Assembly (NCBI GenBank): GCA_000435615.1
Contig: FR881973.1
Location: forward strand, 1-25,679
Reading direction: 5' to 3'
Source: Firmicutes bacterium CAG:238
GTDB lineage: Bacteria > Bacillota > Clostridia > Peptostreptococcales > Anaerovoracaceae
Length of the DNA stretch: 25,679 nucleotides
A program made the translations under genes and the position numbers. Shown here piece by piece: positions 7,001 through 13,102 of the stretch (position 1 is the first letter of the stretch; each line of letters opens with the position of its first letter). The notes under the pieces were generated by a model. The model was not told the DNA's origin and searched no databases. It saw nothing but the letters and a program-made list of their open reading frames with translations.

Positions 7001-9283
7001 TTTTGTCTTCTTTGCAAGTTCGCAGCCGTTTTTCCATTCGTAGGAAGTTTTTGTTTCCTTTACCTCCGGAACTTCAAATATGCCGTCTCCGTCCGCATCC
7101 TGCGCCGGTGTTACGACTCTTTCCTCTTCTTTGACATCTTTAGCTGTAAGTATATATGCCTTGTAGTCCTTTTCTTCGTAAGCAGAAACCCCGATATCGG
7201 AAAGGTCAACATCGTTTCCGCTGATGTCGGTGTCTTTTCCGCCAAGAAGTTCGCAGGTGTAGCTTTTCTCACTGACAGAGAGGCTTGATGCTTTTCTTGT
7301 ATCGGTCGGATCTTCTTTTGCAAGATAGCTTTCGATTGGGGAAAAGAATTGCTCGCCAACCGAGCCGCTCGGCTTTGTTTCCGGAAGCGAAAGGCTGTAG
7401 CCGGAAGCAGTCGAGGTTACTTTTGTGACTTCCACATCCGTTACCGCATCGCCGTTTGCCTTGTAGTTCATGTTTACCGTTACATCGTAGCGGTACTTAA
7501 AGCCTGCTTCTTCCTTTTCGTAGCTGTAAGAATACTTCGTATCCTTTTGCTCCGGTGAAACATAGACTCTTGTGTACCTTCCGTCTTCCTTAGCGGCTCT
7601 GTCTCTTAAGTACCAAAGCTTTGCGCCGGAAGCATGAAGCATTTCGCCTGTCTCATAGATGTCGCCTGTGCCCTTAAAGAACTTCGAAAGGGCACTTGTG
7701 ATGGTTTCAAAGAGGTTTCCTAGATTCGTGGATCGGGTCTTTGGAATCGTAAACTGCTTTCCGGTTTCACTGTCATAAAGGTCCGGTCCGTCCGTTCCGT
7801 CATTGAGCCAAGTGTCAATGGCAGCATAGATGTTATAGATAGCATCCTTTAAAGCTGCTCCCATTTCATAAATCGGCGTAAAGACTTTCTTTCCGTCTTT
7901 GGTCTCTTCCTGAAAGCCGGAAAGCACTTCTCCGTCTTTTTTTATCTCAATTTTACCCTTTACCATGTTGTTTGCCATGGCAACCGCTTTGTAATAGCTT
8001 GTGTACGGATAGTCTTTCGCATCGTAAGCCGGGGCTGCTTCGGTGATGTTTCCGTCTTTATCAACTCTTTGTGCAAAGTTTCCGTCGTTATGATCTTCCT
8101 GCTTTTCCACCGTGAAAGTGTAGAAGTTAAAGACTTCGTTTACCTTGTAGCTGTCTTTTCCCTTGTAGGTGATTTTCTTTCCGGCAGCATCATAGACACC
8201 GACTAAATCGCTGTACTCATGCCCAAGAAGTGCTTTTTGCTGTCCTTCTTCTACTTTTCCGTAGTCGTGATTTTTAGCAGTATCCCCTGCGCCGTATTCA
8301 CCGACAAAGTAGCCGGAAGGAAGCAGCCATTCTTCGAGGCGGTAAGTTCCCCATTCGAGTTCATACGGAATGGTGATTTCGCCGTTTTCGTCTGCCTCCC
8401 AGGTGTAAGGGCCGTCTTTTGTGATATCTTCTGCATTCGGAAGGAGTTTTCCGTAGTTCTTTGCTTTCGCCGGGTCTAAGAGGAGCGGATCTCCCATATA
8501 GCGGATATAGAACTTGGTTCCGGCCGCTCTTACCTGTTTTCCGGTCTCCGCATTGGTCTTAATCACCTTAATGACATTCGTAATCTTCTTGTCGCGAACA
8601 TTATAGTCATATCTATCATCATTCTTTTCTGTTACATCATAAGTCTTATTATGTTCTCCGATTTCTACCTGAAAATGTTCAAGAACATATGACGCATCGT
8701 CTGCGGAGACTTCGCTCATTGTGTAAGTTCCATACGGAATATCCAAAACCAGAAGGTCGCCGTTTGTGCCAATCTTCATGTCGGTTACGGTATTGTCTTC
8801 TCCGGAATCATCCCGAACAACCCGGTATACGGCCGTTCCGTCCGCAAGGTCCGCTTCGCGAACAAAGCGCACATACGGGTGGTTTTCAAAGCCGCCGGAG
8901 TTCAGTTTTAATTTCCATAAAGACTTGGTGGAGTCTTTTTCACCGCCTGCAAGACCGCCTTTCCGCTCCGAAAAAACATCCGAGCCTTCGATGGACTTAG
9001 AAAGCGTGAGTTTTCCGCGGTAGCAGTCGTTTACGAAAGTATCGGCTGCTGCTGAAATCGGGTCAGCGACGGCACTTAAGATCCCGTTTTGTGCTTCGAG
9101 CGTGATGCCAGCACTTGCCGAGGCTTTCACATCGTAAACAATCTCAGACCAGCTCTGCGGCTCGCAGGCATAGTTTCTTTGATCCCGGGTATATGCGTTA
9201 TATTTTACCGTAACGCTTCGCTCGCCGCTGTCCGGCTCAATAAATCTTCCGTCCGGGCGGATTTCGCGGATGGTATAAGTCAC
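4007..9283 (-). CDS. Giant wall-anchored adhesin, C-terminal fragment (Cna-B/SpaA repeats, VaFE domain, LPXTG-like)
   Basis: The larger part (1,758 codons) of a surface adhesin split by a frameshift. It has no signal peptide and its nominal GTG start at 9283 has no good ribosome site, so it is not an independent gene. Several SpaA/Cna-B-like domains are visible, each ending in the E-box pattern (YGTYRLEEWLLPSGY, LGKYIIREISAPNGY, FGVYYIKELATKQGY); these normally form Lys-Asn isopeptide bonds. Near the C-terminus is a VaFE/T-Q ester domain (VTIVDTVYFYNL, DVVVFEEIY, DITDKGQTI). A PEKPEKP spacer, the sorting signal IPKTG, a hydrophobic segment and a basic tail (KKEERTEKKK) follow. No sortase gene is in the window, so anchoring must rely on one elsewhere. 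Joined to the N-terminal fragment it would give about 2,270 codons. Confidence 0.9.
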   Translation of the reverse strand: MTYTIREIRPDGRFIEPDSGERSVTVKYNAYTRDQRNYACEPQSWSEIVYDVKASASAGITLEAQNGILSAVADPISAAADTFVNDCYRGKLTLSKSIEGSDVFSERKGGLAGGEKDSTKSLWKLKLNSGGFENHPYVRFVREADLADGTAVYRVVRDDSGEDNTVTDMKIGTNGDLLVLDIPYGTYTMSEVSADDASYVLEHFQVEIGEHNKTYDVTEKNDDRYDYNVRDKKITNVIKVIKTNAETGKQVRAAGTKFYIRYMGDPLLLDPAKAKNYGKLLPNAEDITKDGPYTWEADENGEITIPYELEWGTYRLEEWLLPSGYFVGEYGAGDTAKNHDYGKVEEGQQKALLGHEYSDLVGVYDAAGKKITYKGKDSYKVNEVFNFYTFTVEKQEDHNDGNFAQRVDKDGNITEAAPAYDAKDYPYTSYYKAVAMANNMVKGKIEIKKDGEVLSGFQEETKDGKKVFTPIYEMGAALKDAIYNIYAAIDTWLNDGTDGPDLYDSETGKQFTIPKTRSTNLGNLFETITSALSKFFKGTGDIYETGEMLHASGAKLWYLRDRAAKEDGRYTRVYVSPEQKDTKYSYSYEKEEAGFKYRYDVTVNMNYKANGDAVTDVEVTKVTSTASGYSLSLPETKPSGSVGEQFFSPIESYLAKEDPTDTRKASSLSVSEKSYTCELLGGKDTDISGNDVDLSDIGVSAYEEKDYKAYILTAKDVKEEERVVTPAQDADGDGIFEVPEVKETKTSYEWKNGCELAKKTKGEKAVVKIGDDFAVETIGYYQAGEFVSENSMVRCDEDGTPIPTYTLPESYSLVSFTGDPEEETHHIIASKAAEDGIKYKILLSDGTTWQDCDANGNFKKMLVQKFTARYEQACGDENGFTFAWDGFTVDAKASAADKNVVVKITKPVSSITPVYDIGAGYTYSEDGNTVTFTGKEPTSPIFFLTKDGIKTEMYYAGGSMKTILTLPQSAVDKDYQYIVPTLNFKEGGKDNIIDWYSALRPENPTAEGSPIPGVTWKSERIESAETGEAESYRIEIVSNQTAENPMEITFADGYTMTMFADTAESGNGVGVIVLDNIYKTNRASLGQLVDTITTGEDGKAVSKLLPLGKYIIREISAPNGYVKDDTGYEVELSYKDRFTPLVWAGANLENRFFTAEIDLEKVFETTFESGQYAESGGAAFGLYNAKELKAGKTTLKEGSLMDIIKMDDKGKALSHIKLPFGVYYIKELATKQGYLLNDMPFYFAVGEDKEITSQQCTFGEGSADGVTGEILAGGFNHAKVTINTEARYPMPTITINGIEYPLDKDVEADGIKITAGSDLSKTEIAITGEIGADVILPNEKTLKVTLSGNTFTYTYDGVTKTFLPKVSYTGYSGVFEAEFTLPEGESPAVITDRIVVTEPGSGADRLTAEVTRTPITKDENQTYTQEAKAKYVNLAGENVIEGSIFRERGGKTSEEVLSESKEIFLIAGDIVSFKTESGANVRVILDRSGKLKTILNNTLKGELKDGERMLASVNGVNQSDAVKFAKSVTLARQDSKADVIKIKINTLDNLNASPVRNDKAKPETPPTPNTAKPTIRTIAKDSRTNDHIALAGKNVTIVDTVYFYNLTAGQEYKLCGKIMDKESGKPVLINGKEVTAEAAFKPAVSTGTQDIHFTFDATDLAGKDVVVFEEIYCDGVKIAEHRDITDKGQTISFDKQEKPEKPEKPKKPDNPKEEIPKTGDESAAGIYFLLMLFCALGFISASKKEERTEKKKHNLSKL
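4158..4196 (-). repeat. 9-bp tandem repeats coding for the PEK spacer
   Basis: Four near-identical copies of TCCGGTTTT (plus strand), the leftmost more diverged, encode the Pro-Glu-Lys wall-spanning spacer just before the sorting signal. The 9-bp unit keeps frame, so copy changes would alter only spacer length. Confidence 0.8.
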
Positions 9284-10836
9284 TTCTGCGTCCCAGTCAT
9301 ATCTTGTCGGACCGTCGGATATCTTGTCGGACCGTCGTTTCCGCAGTGGTCGGACGGCGGATCGCCAACCAAGTGAACGGAAGTGGTTCCGCTTGCGGTT
9401 TTCGTAAGCATGGATTCATCGCTCCACGGTTTATCGGAAAGCGTCTCGGTGCTTCCGTATTCATCCAGCGTTACCCGGTCAACCTCTTCTCCGTTACGAA
9501 GAAGCACATAGGTTGCAGAAAGGGCAGCATCACCCATTGGGGTCTTCGTATTTCCGTCAAATCCGGGATTTAAGTCTTCTTTATCGACATCAATCTGAAT
9601 GGTCGGAAAATATTCCGGGCTTGGAGGTTCTTCCGGTTCCGGCTCCGGTGGGATATCTTTGCTAAACTTCACATAACGGGCAATCGGGTCACACGAGCCC
9701 GTTGCAAGAGCCTGCACATGGCCGCCTCTTCCGTCTTTACATTCCCAGACCAGCATATCATCCGGAACCTGCTTAAAGTAGTCGATCTTTTTCTTTACCG
9801 TATAGGTCTTATCCCAGTTTGGCTCCGAGTCCATGATGTACTGATAGTAATATTTCCTGCCTTCAGGTGTAATCTTGATGTGATAATTCTTGTACTCGCT
9901 TTCTTTCTTGTCGTTTTTCACCATTTTAAGGGCAATGGCTTCTTTCTTTGAGACATAGATTTTCTCCGAGTACCATTTCTTATCCTCGCCTTGCGTGAGT
10001 TTTAATACTTTTGGCTTCTCTTTATCATAACTACCCACTTTCATGGAAAGATTGATGTGGTCTTTAATGAGTTTTGCCATGTAGTTGTAAATATCTACGG
10101 CTCCGCACTTTTCAATCGGCTTCTTGTAGTGGCTTCCCGAAATCTTCTTGCCGGTTCCGGTTCCGGGATTTTCCACTCCTTGATACCAGTGATCCTCGTA
10201 GTACAGGCCGTTTGTGGAAAGCTTGTTGAAGTCCTTGTCACGAAAACGCTGCTGGGTTTCATGGATGAGCTGCCTGGTTGCAAGTTCCCAGTCGTCCAGG
10301 TTGTAACTTGATGCCGTTTTCTTGTAGTAGCTGCTTTCCTTAAAGCCAAGCGTATTTTCCAGCATTCCAATCGAGCGTCCGGACTGCCGGCCGTAAAGAA
10401 GGCAGAGGCTCATGTTGTTTAAGATATAGCTTAGCCCCTTTTTCCCGTACAGTTCTTCAAGGAAGGACTCATCTTTCTCTCTTCCTGTCAGTTTTACCGT
10501 TTCATCGGCCATCACCCCGTGCTCGAGGCAGTAGGCGACATCGCCGTTGACCCGGTAGGCGCGAATCGGGCTGACTTCCCTTGCCGGGCCGATCTTAAAG
10601 CCTCCGCCGCCGGCGTAGGAAACAAAGTATATCTGCATCCAGTTTGCATCTTTACCGGTATACTCGATTTTTCCGCCGCTTGCGGATTCTAAAACGCGGG
10701 TGTCCTTAAAGCTTCCCGTAATTCCGCTTGTCGCATCTGCTTTTCCTTCCCCCATGCCAAGCGGCATATAGGTAAAGGCAATCAGAAACGCAAGGAAAAC
10801 CACAAGAAGCTTCTTTGTTTTACTGATTTTGTTCAT
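9280..10836 (-). CDS. Giant adhesin, N-terminal fragment (signal peptide, thioester-type domain), frameshifted end
   Basis: The secreted N-terminus of the same adhesin. From ATG 10836 (AAAGGAA 7-9 bases upstream) it begins MNKISKTKKLLVVFLAFLIAF, a typical signal peptide cut near residue 34 (GKADA). A thioester-domain-like region follows, with AYCLEHG (Cys103) and DDWELATRQLIHETQQRFRD (residues 181-200). After it come a basic region, a PEPEPEEPPSPEY linker and a first Cna-B-type domain. At the 20-bp duplication the frame shifts, adds about 15 foreign residues (from the second YPTVRQ on) and stops at 9280. Without it the reading is PTRYDWDAEVTYTIREIRPD, a natural domain sequence. A stronger ribosome site serves an in-frame ATG at 10920, which would add 28 residues ahead of the signal peptide. 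Confidence 0.9.
   Translation of the reverse strand: MNKISKTKKLLVVFLAFLIAFTYMPLGMGEGKADATSGITGSFKDTRVLESASGGKIEYTGKDANWMQIYFVSYAGGGGFKIGPAREVSPIRAYRVNGDVAYCLEHGVMADETVKLTGREKDESFLEELYGKKGLSYILNNMSLCLLYGRQSGRSIGMLENTLGFKESSYYKKTASSYNLDDWELATRQLIHETQQRFRDKDFNKLSTNGLYYEDHWYQGVENPGTGTGKKISGSHYKKPIEKCGAVDIYNYMAKLIKDHINLSMKVGSYDKEKPKVLKLTQGEDKKWYSEKIYVSKKEAIALKMVKNDKKESEYKNYHIKITPEGRKYYYQYIMDSEPNWDKTYTVKKKIDYFKQVPDDMLVWECKDGRGGHVQALATGSCDPIARYVKFSKDIPPEPEPEEPPSPEYFPTIQIDVDKEDLNPGFDGNTKTPMGDAALSATYVLLRNGEEVDRVTLDEYGSTETLSDKPWSDESMLTKTASGTTSVHLVGDPPSDHCGNDGPTRYPTVRQDMTGTQK
9299..9337. repeat. 20-bp tandem duplication that breaks the adhesin frame
   Basis: ATATCTTGTCGGACCGTCGG at 9299-9318 is followed directly by the same sequence at 9319-9337 (19 of 20 bases; the next base differs). 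Twenty is not a multiple of three. Removing one copy makes 4007-10836 equal 6,810 bp, exactly 2,270 codons, with no internal stop at the joint. Confidence 0.97.
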
Positions 10837-10867
10837 CGTTTCTTTTCCTTTCTTAAATTTTGATATG

Positions 10868-10888
10868 AAAAAAGCCGCATCAGCGGCT
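10868..10888 (-). terminator. Attenuator-like hairpin in adhesin leader
   Basis: On the minus strand AGCCGC, loop TGAT, GCGGCT, then a run of T: the classic form of an intrinsic terminator. It lies 32 bases upstream of the preferred adhesin start and inside the reading frame that starts at 10920, so it could act as an attenuator coupled to translation of that leader. The short stem (6 bp) is GC-rich. The regulatory role is inferred. Confidence 0.65.
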
Positions 10889-10917
10889 CTCATCACGGTA
10901 GGTTCTCTTGTCTTATG

Positions 10918-10933
10918 CATACTTTTCCTCCTT
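10918..10933 (-). promoter_or_regulatory. Strong ribosome site and alternative start for the adhesin/leader
   Basis: AAGGAGG (10927-10933) sits 6 bases before an ATG at 10920-10918. The frame reads MHKTREPTVMRAADAAFF and continues, without a stop, into the adhesin signal peptide 28 codons later. It is the best ribosome site in the area, so ribosomes probably load here and travel across the terminator-like hairpin. Confidence 0.7.
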
Positions 10934-10970
10934 TTTGCAATAAAAAAACGAAAAAGATTTCTCTTTCCGT

Positions 10971-10999
10971 TTGACAATTTATCCGGTTTGGTGTATTTT
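10971..10999 (+). promoter_or_regulatory. Promoter of the putative antisense RNA
   Basis: TTGACA (10971-10976), 17 bases, TATTTT (10994-10999). It points towards the toxin gene on the opposite strand, with no plus-strand reading frame of its own, as expected for an antitoxin RNA. Confidence 0.7.
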
Positions 11000-11004
11000 A
11001 TATA

Positions 11005-11044
11005 TAGAAAAAGGATTACCGCTTGTGGTTAGGCGGTTCCGTCA
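11005..11044 (+). repeat. Left arm of long-range inverted repeat around the type I toxin
   Basis: This arm, at the 5' end of the predicted antisense RNA, and the arm at 11204-11237 are imperfect inverted copies. Shared blocks are TAGAA, AAGGATTA, CCGCT, AGGCGGTT and CGTCA. A toxin transcript reading past the shared terminator would pair its own 5' and 3' ends. Confidence 0.75.
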
Positions 11045-11090
11045 AACATATTGAACAAAACCGTCAAACGCATTGTTTGGCGGTTTTCCT
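11006..11090 (+). ncRNA. Putative antisense antitoxin RNA (type I TA)
   Basis: A transcript from the promoter at 10971-10999 would start near 11006 and end at the hairpin/T-run near 11087-11090, giving about 85 nucleotides. It is convergent with the holin-like toxin mRNA and would be complementary to the toxin 3' untranslated region. This matches the arrangement of known Gram-positive type I systems (TxpA/RatA, BsrG/SR4, Fst). Existence is inferred from promoter, terminator and context, not from expression data. Confidence 0.6.
11057..11087. terminator. Bidirectional terminator shared by toxin mRNA and antisense RNA
   Basis: AAAACCGTCAAAC at 11057-11069 pairs with GTTTGGCGGTTTT at 11075-11087 over 13 positions with one wobble, around a 5-base loop. 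Each side ends in T-rich sequence, so it can stop transcription from both directions. Confidence 0.85.
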
Positions 11091-11180
11091 TTACTTGCGT
11101 TTAATCGAAACGATCAGTGACGCAAGCCCTATCAGTACAAGCGAATAGGTGAGTAAATCACTTACTGTTATGTATGTCAT
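11091..11180 (-). CDS. Holin-like type I toxin, 29 aa
   Basis: A 29-codon gene. It reads MTYITVSDLLTYSLVLIGLA followed by SLIVSIKRK: one short hydrophobic helix with a basic C-terminus, the profile of the Gram-positive 'putative holin-like toxin' family (Hol_Tox/TxpA-like), which insert into the cell's own membrane. The ribosome site is near-perfect (AAAGGAGGT, 7-8 bases before the ATG). It is faced by an antisense promoter and shares a bidirectional terminator with it, and lies between imperfect inverted repeats: a complete type I locus. It is located between the FN3 gene and the adhesin, same strand. A weak -10 (TAGAAT at 11232-11237) may start its transcript; no clear -35. Confidence 0.85.
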   Translation of the reverse strand: MTYITVSDLLTYSLVLIGLASLIVSIKRK

Positions 11181-11203
11181 AGGCGCCACCTCCTTTCGGA
11201 AAG

Positions 11204-11237
11204 TGACGAAACCGCCTAGCGGATAATCCTTATTCTA
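11204..11237 (-). repeat. Right arm of the long-range inverted repeat, toxin 5' UTR
   Basis: Inverted partner of 11005-11044, lying in the probable 5' leader of the toxin mRNA. It contains CCGCTAGGCGG (minus strand), itself nearly palindromic and able to form a local hairpin. Confidence 0.7.
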
Positions 11238-11277
11238 GCTTAAGTGTAATCTATTTTTTCTTTTCCTGCAAGGGGCT

Positions 11278-12381
11278 TTATCCAAGCCACCATACCTGCC
11301 AGGTACCATTTCCCCGATCTCTTGTGTAGAGGATGCCTCTTGTTTCTTCAGCCAGTCCCCACCAAGCACTGAAATAGTCCTTGAGTATACTCTCGCAAAA
11401 AATATCAAGCATATATTCTTTGCTATCGTACTGATTTATTGTTTGCCAGGTCCATGCGGTTCCCCACGATGCGTTTTCCGGAGTTGCACGAGTTGCGTAA
11501 TCTTCTGCTTCTGCCAAGTCATAGGTCGGGTAGTTTTCATCGACCCAGGTATGCACAAAATCCTGAAGCTGTTTTCCGGATTTCCAGACAGGCTCGATGG
11601 TAACCGGTTCCGAATACAGGCCAAAGACTTTCTTTCCGTTTACCGTCTTGTAGGCTCTGACACGGAAGCTGTAGCTATCTTCCCCGTAACCCGTTGCCCA
11701 GTATGCTTTCGTTCCGAGCGTAATGTATTTTGTATTGTAATGCTCCTTTTTATTGTTCCATTCGTCGGGATAGTAATTTTCCCATCTCTTCGTAAAGTTG
11801 TTATATTCCCTCACATAAGTGTGCCAATTCCCATTCGCTGCCTTGTATTGCAGCTGATAGCCAGAAGCACCAGTGGTTTTCTCCCAGTTTATTTCGAATC
11901 CAACGGAGTCTTGGTCTGAAAACTTTACGCTTGCATTCTTAACCTTGTTCGGCTTCGCGTAGCAGCTGATCTTCGTGGAATACTTGGAGTAGACTTTCTT
12001 TCCGTTCTTTACCTGATAGGCACGGAGTTTATAGTAGTAGGTCTTGCCGCAGGTCAGCTTTGTGTTGATGTATTCTGGTTTTTCCGCACTGACAGTAGCA
12101 ATTCTTGCATACTTTCCGCTTTTCTTTGTTGCCCGGTAAATCTGGTATCCGGATGCGCCGTCTACCTTGTCCCATGACAGCTTGATTTTGCTGTAGGAAT
12201 AGCTTTTTGCGGTAAGCTTTGGAAGCACGGTCTTAATGTTTTGGCTCTGAACCATGATAGGCATGTCCGCATCTGCGCTGATCGGAACGGCTTCTTCTGT
12301 TTCCGCAAAGGCTGTAGCCGCGGTTGTGAGTGCGAGAACCATAGAAAGCGTGCTTGCGAGTAATATCTTTCTTAATTTCAT
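11278..12381 (-). CDS. Secreted protein with two FN3 domains and unknown W-rich C-terminal domain, 367 aa
   Basis: Exported protein. Residues 1-26 form a signal peptide (MKLRKILLASTLSMVLALTT, cut after TAFA). Two fibronectin type III domains follow at about 50-140 and 145-250, each with the bacterial WDKVDGASGYQIYR / WEKTTGASGYQLQY signature, the YYYKLRAY-type strand, and GKKVY/FSKYS endings. The last 115 residues (from WKSGKQLQDFVHTWVDENYP) are rich in Trp, Tyr and acidic residues, end TWQVWWLG, and are not a domain I recognise. No sorting signal or membrane anchor, so it is probably released or bound non-covalently to the wall. The start at 12381 has AAGGAGG 8 bases upstream; the longer frame to 12609 runs through a terminator. 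It precedes the type I toxin and adhesin on the same strand. Confidence 0.85.
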   Translation of the reverse strand: MKLRKILLASTLSMVLALTTAATAFAETEEAVPISADADMPIMVQSQNIKTVLPKLTAKSYSYSKIKLSWDKVDGASGYQIYRATKKSGKYARIATVSAEKPEYINTKLTCGKTYYYKLRAYQVKNGKKVYSKYSTKISCYAKPNKVKNASVKFSDQDSVGFEINWEKTTGASGYQLQYKAANGNWHTYVREYNNFTKRWENYYPDEWNNKKEHYNTKYITLGTKAYWATGYGEDSYSFRVRAYKTVNGKKVFGLYSEPVTIEPVWKSGKQLQDFVHTWVDENYPTYDLAEAEDYATRATPENASWGTAWTWQTINQYDSKEYMLDIFCESILKDYFSAWWGLAEETRGILYTRDRGNGTWQVWWLG

Positions 12382-12439
12382 TTCTTTTTCCTCCTTGTTC
12401 TTTGTTTCTAATATCTTCTGATTTACCCCTTTATATATT

Positions 12440-12470
12440 ATTATATTAGTTGGCGAAAGTTTTCGCACAA
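12440..12470 (-). promoter_or_regulatory. Promoter with internal palindrome, FN3 gene
   Basis: TATAAT at 12440-12445 and a possible TTGTGC -35 at 12465-12470 (19-base spacing, so weak), about 59 bases before the FN3 start. Between them is a perfect palindrome, GCGAAA-GT-TTTCGC (12453-12466), well placed as an operator. Confidence 0.5.
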
Positions 12471-12556
12471 AAAATATGAAAAAAAGGACAAGTTTTTTTC
12501 TAAGAGAGTTTCCGAGGGCGAAAATATGCCGAAAAAGGAAGTCTTTTTTTCTAAGA
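12471..12556. repeat. Pair of imperfect 35-bp direct repeats upstream of the FN3 gene
   Basis: Copies at 12471-12505 and 12521-12556, 50 bp apart, share AAAATATG, a poly-A stretch, AAGGA, poly-T and TTTTTTTCTAAGA. They fill the gap between the upstream terminator and the FN3 promoter. The 12382-12682 intergenic stretch holds only these repeats, the promoter/palindrome and the terminator. Confidence 0.65.
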
Positions 12557-12590
12557 AAAAAAGGCTCTGCGCAACCGTTGCGCAAGTGCC
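12556..12590 (-). terminator. Terminator after the PIN-toxin operon
   Basis: On the minus strand GGC-AC-TTGCGCAAC-G-GTTGCGCA-GA-GCC followed by seven T. The central arm is a perfect 8-bp GC-rich stem. It lies about 92 bases past the PIN-toxin stop codon. Confidence 0.85.
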
Positions 12591-12682
12591 TTAAGGCAAG
12601 TAATTGCAATGGTTAGAACCCCTGCAAGAATTTTCGGTTTTTTGGGCGAATTTTGCGCTTGAAAAACGGGAGAGCAGTACAT

Positions 12683-13102
12683 TTATGACAACTCCTGTAT
12701 AATTTGCTTCAGCACACCCGGAGAATATATTTTTACGTCTTCCGTCTGATAATCTTTTAGATTTCGCGTAACGATTCCGTCTGCCTTCATTCGCTTTGCC
12801 GTTTCGACCATAATAGCATCCTCGTAATCTTTCATATCCGAAATTAAGGCAAGTTTACAATCTGCACCTGTCGTATCAACAATATCGAATAGCTCTGTCA
12901 TATTGCTGAGCAACTCACGCACAGCTTGTTCGTTTAAGCTCTTGCGTAAAAGGTAATAGATATCCGTCAGTGATTTTGCGGTGATAATTCCATTTATCTG
13001 TTGATTGGAAACAGCATACAAAAGATTGACGGCATCCTCACAAAATGGCTCGCGTTTTTGTAGAATATCCACTATTACACATGTATCGAATACAATGTTC
13101 AT
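12683..13102 (-). CDS. PIN-domain ribonuclease toxin (VapC-like), 139 aa
   Basis: Toxin of a type II module; PIN-domain toxins cut specific RNAs using an acidic metal site. The expected acidic residues are present: Asp6 in MNIVFDTCVIVD, Asp47 in SLTDIYYLL, Asp92/Asp95 in DYEDAIM, and Asn114/Asp117 in VTRNLKDY. The length is usual. Its ATG overlaps the antitoxin stop by 4 bases (ATGA, 13099-13102), so the pair is translationally coupled and co-transcribed from the promoter at 13348-13376. Its natural RNA target cannot be read from sequence. Antitoxin partner is Phd/YefM-like rather than AbrB- or RHH-type VapB. Confidence 0.88.
   Translation of the reverse strand: MNIVFDTCVIVDILQKREPFCEDAVNLLYAVSNQQINGIITAKSLTDIYYLLRKSLNEQAVRELLSNMTELFDIVDTTGADCKLALISDMKDYEDAIMVETAKRMKADGIVTRNLKDYQTEDVKIYSPGVLKQIIQELS

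Noticed and set aside
9280..9283. Treating the two adhesin halves as two real genes coupled by GTGA
   Set aside because: The second half has no signal peptide and no proper ribosome site, and the 20-bp duplication exactly accounts for the frame change.
10829..11032. A plus-strand frame coding for a plausible small membrane protein (MKKAASAALITVGSLVLCIL then FLLFAIKKRKR)
   Set aside because: No ribosome site before its ATG, and it lies antisense to the adhesin leader, whose strong AAGGAGG, hairpin and signal-peptide start explain the sequence. The Ala-rich start is the complement of the hairpin.
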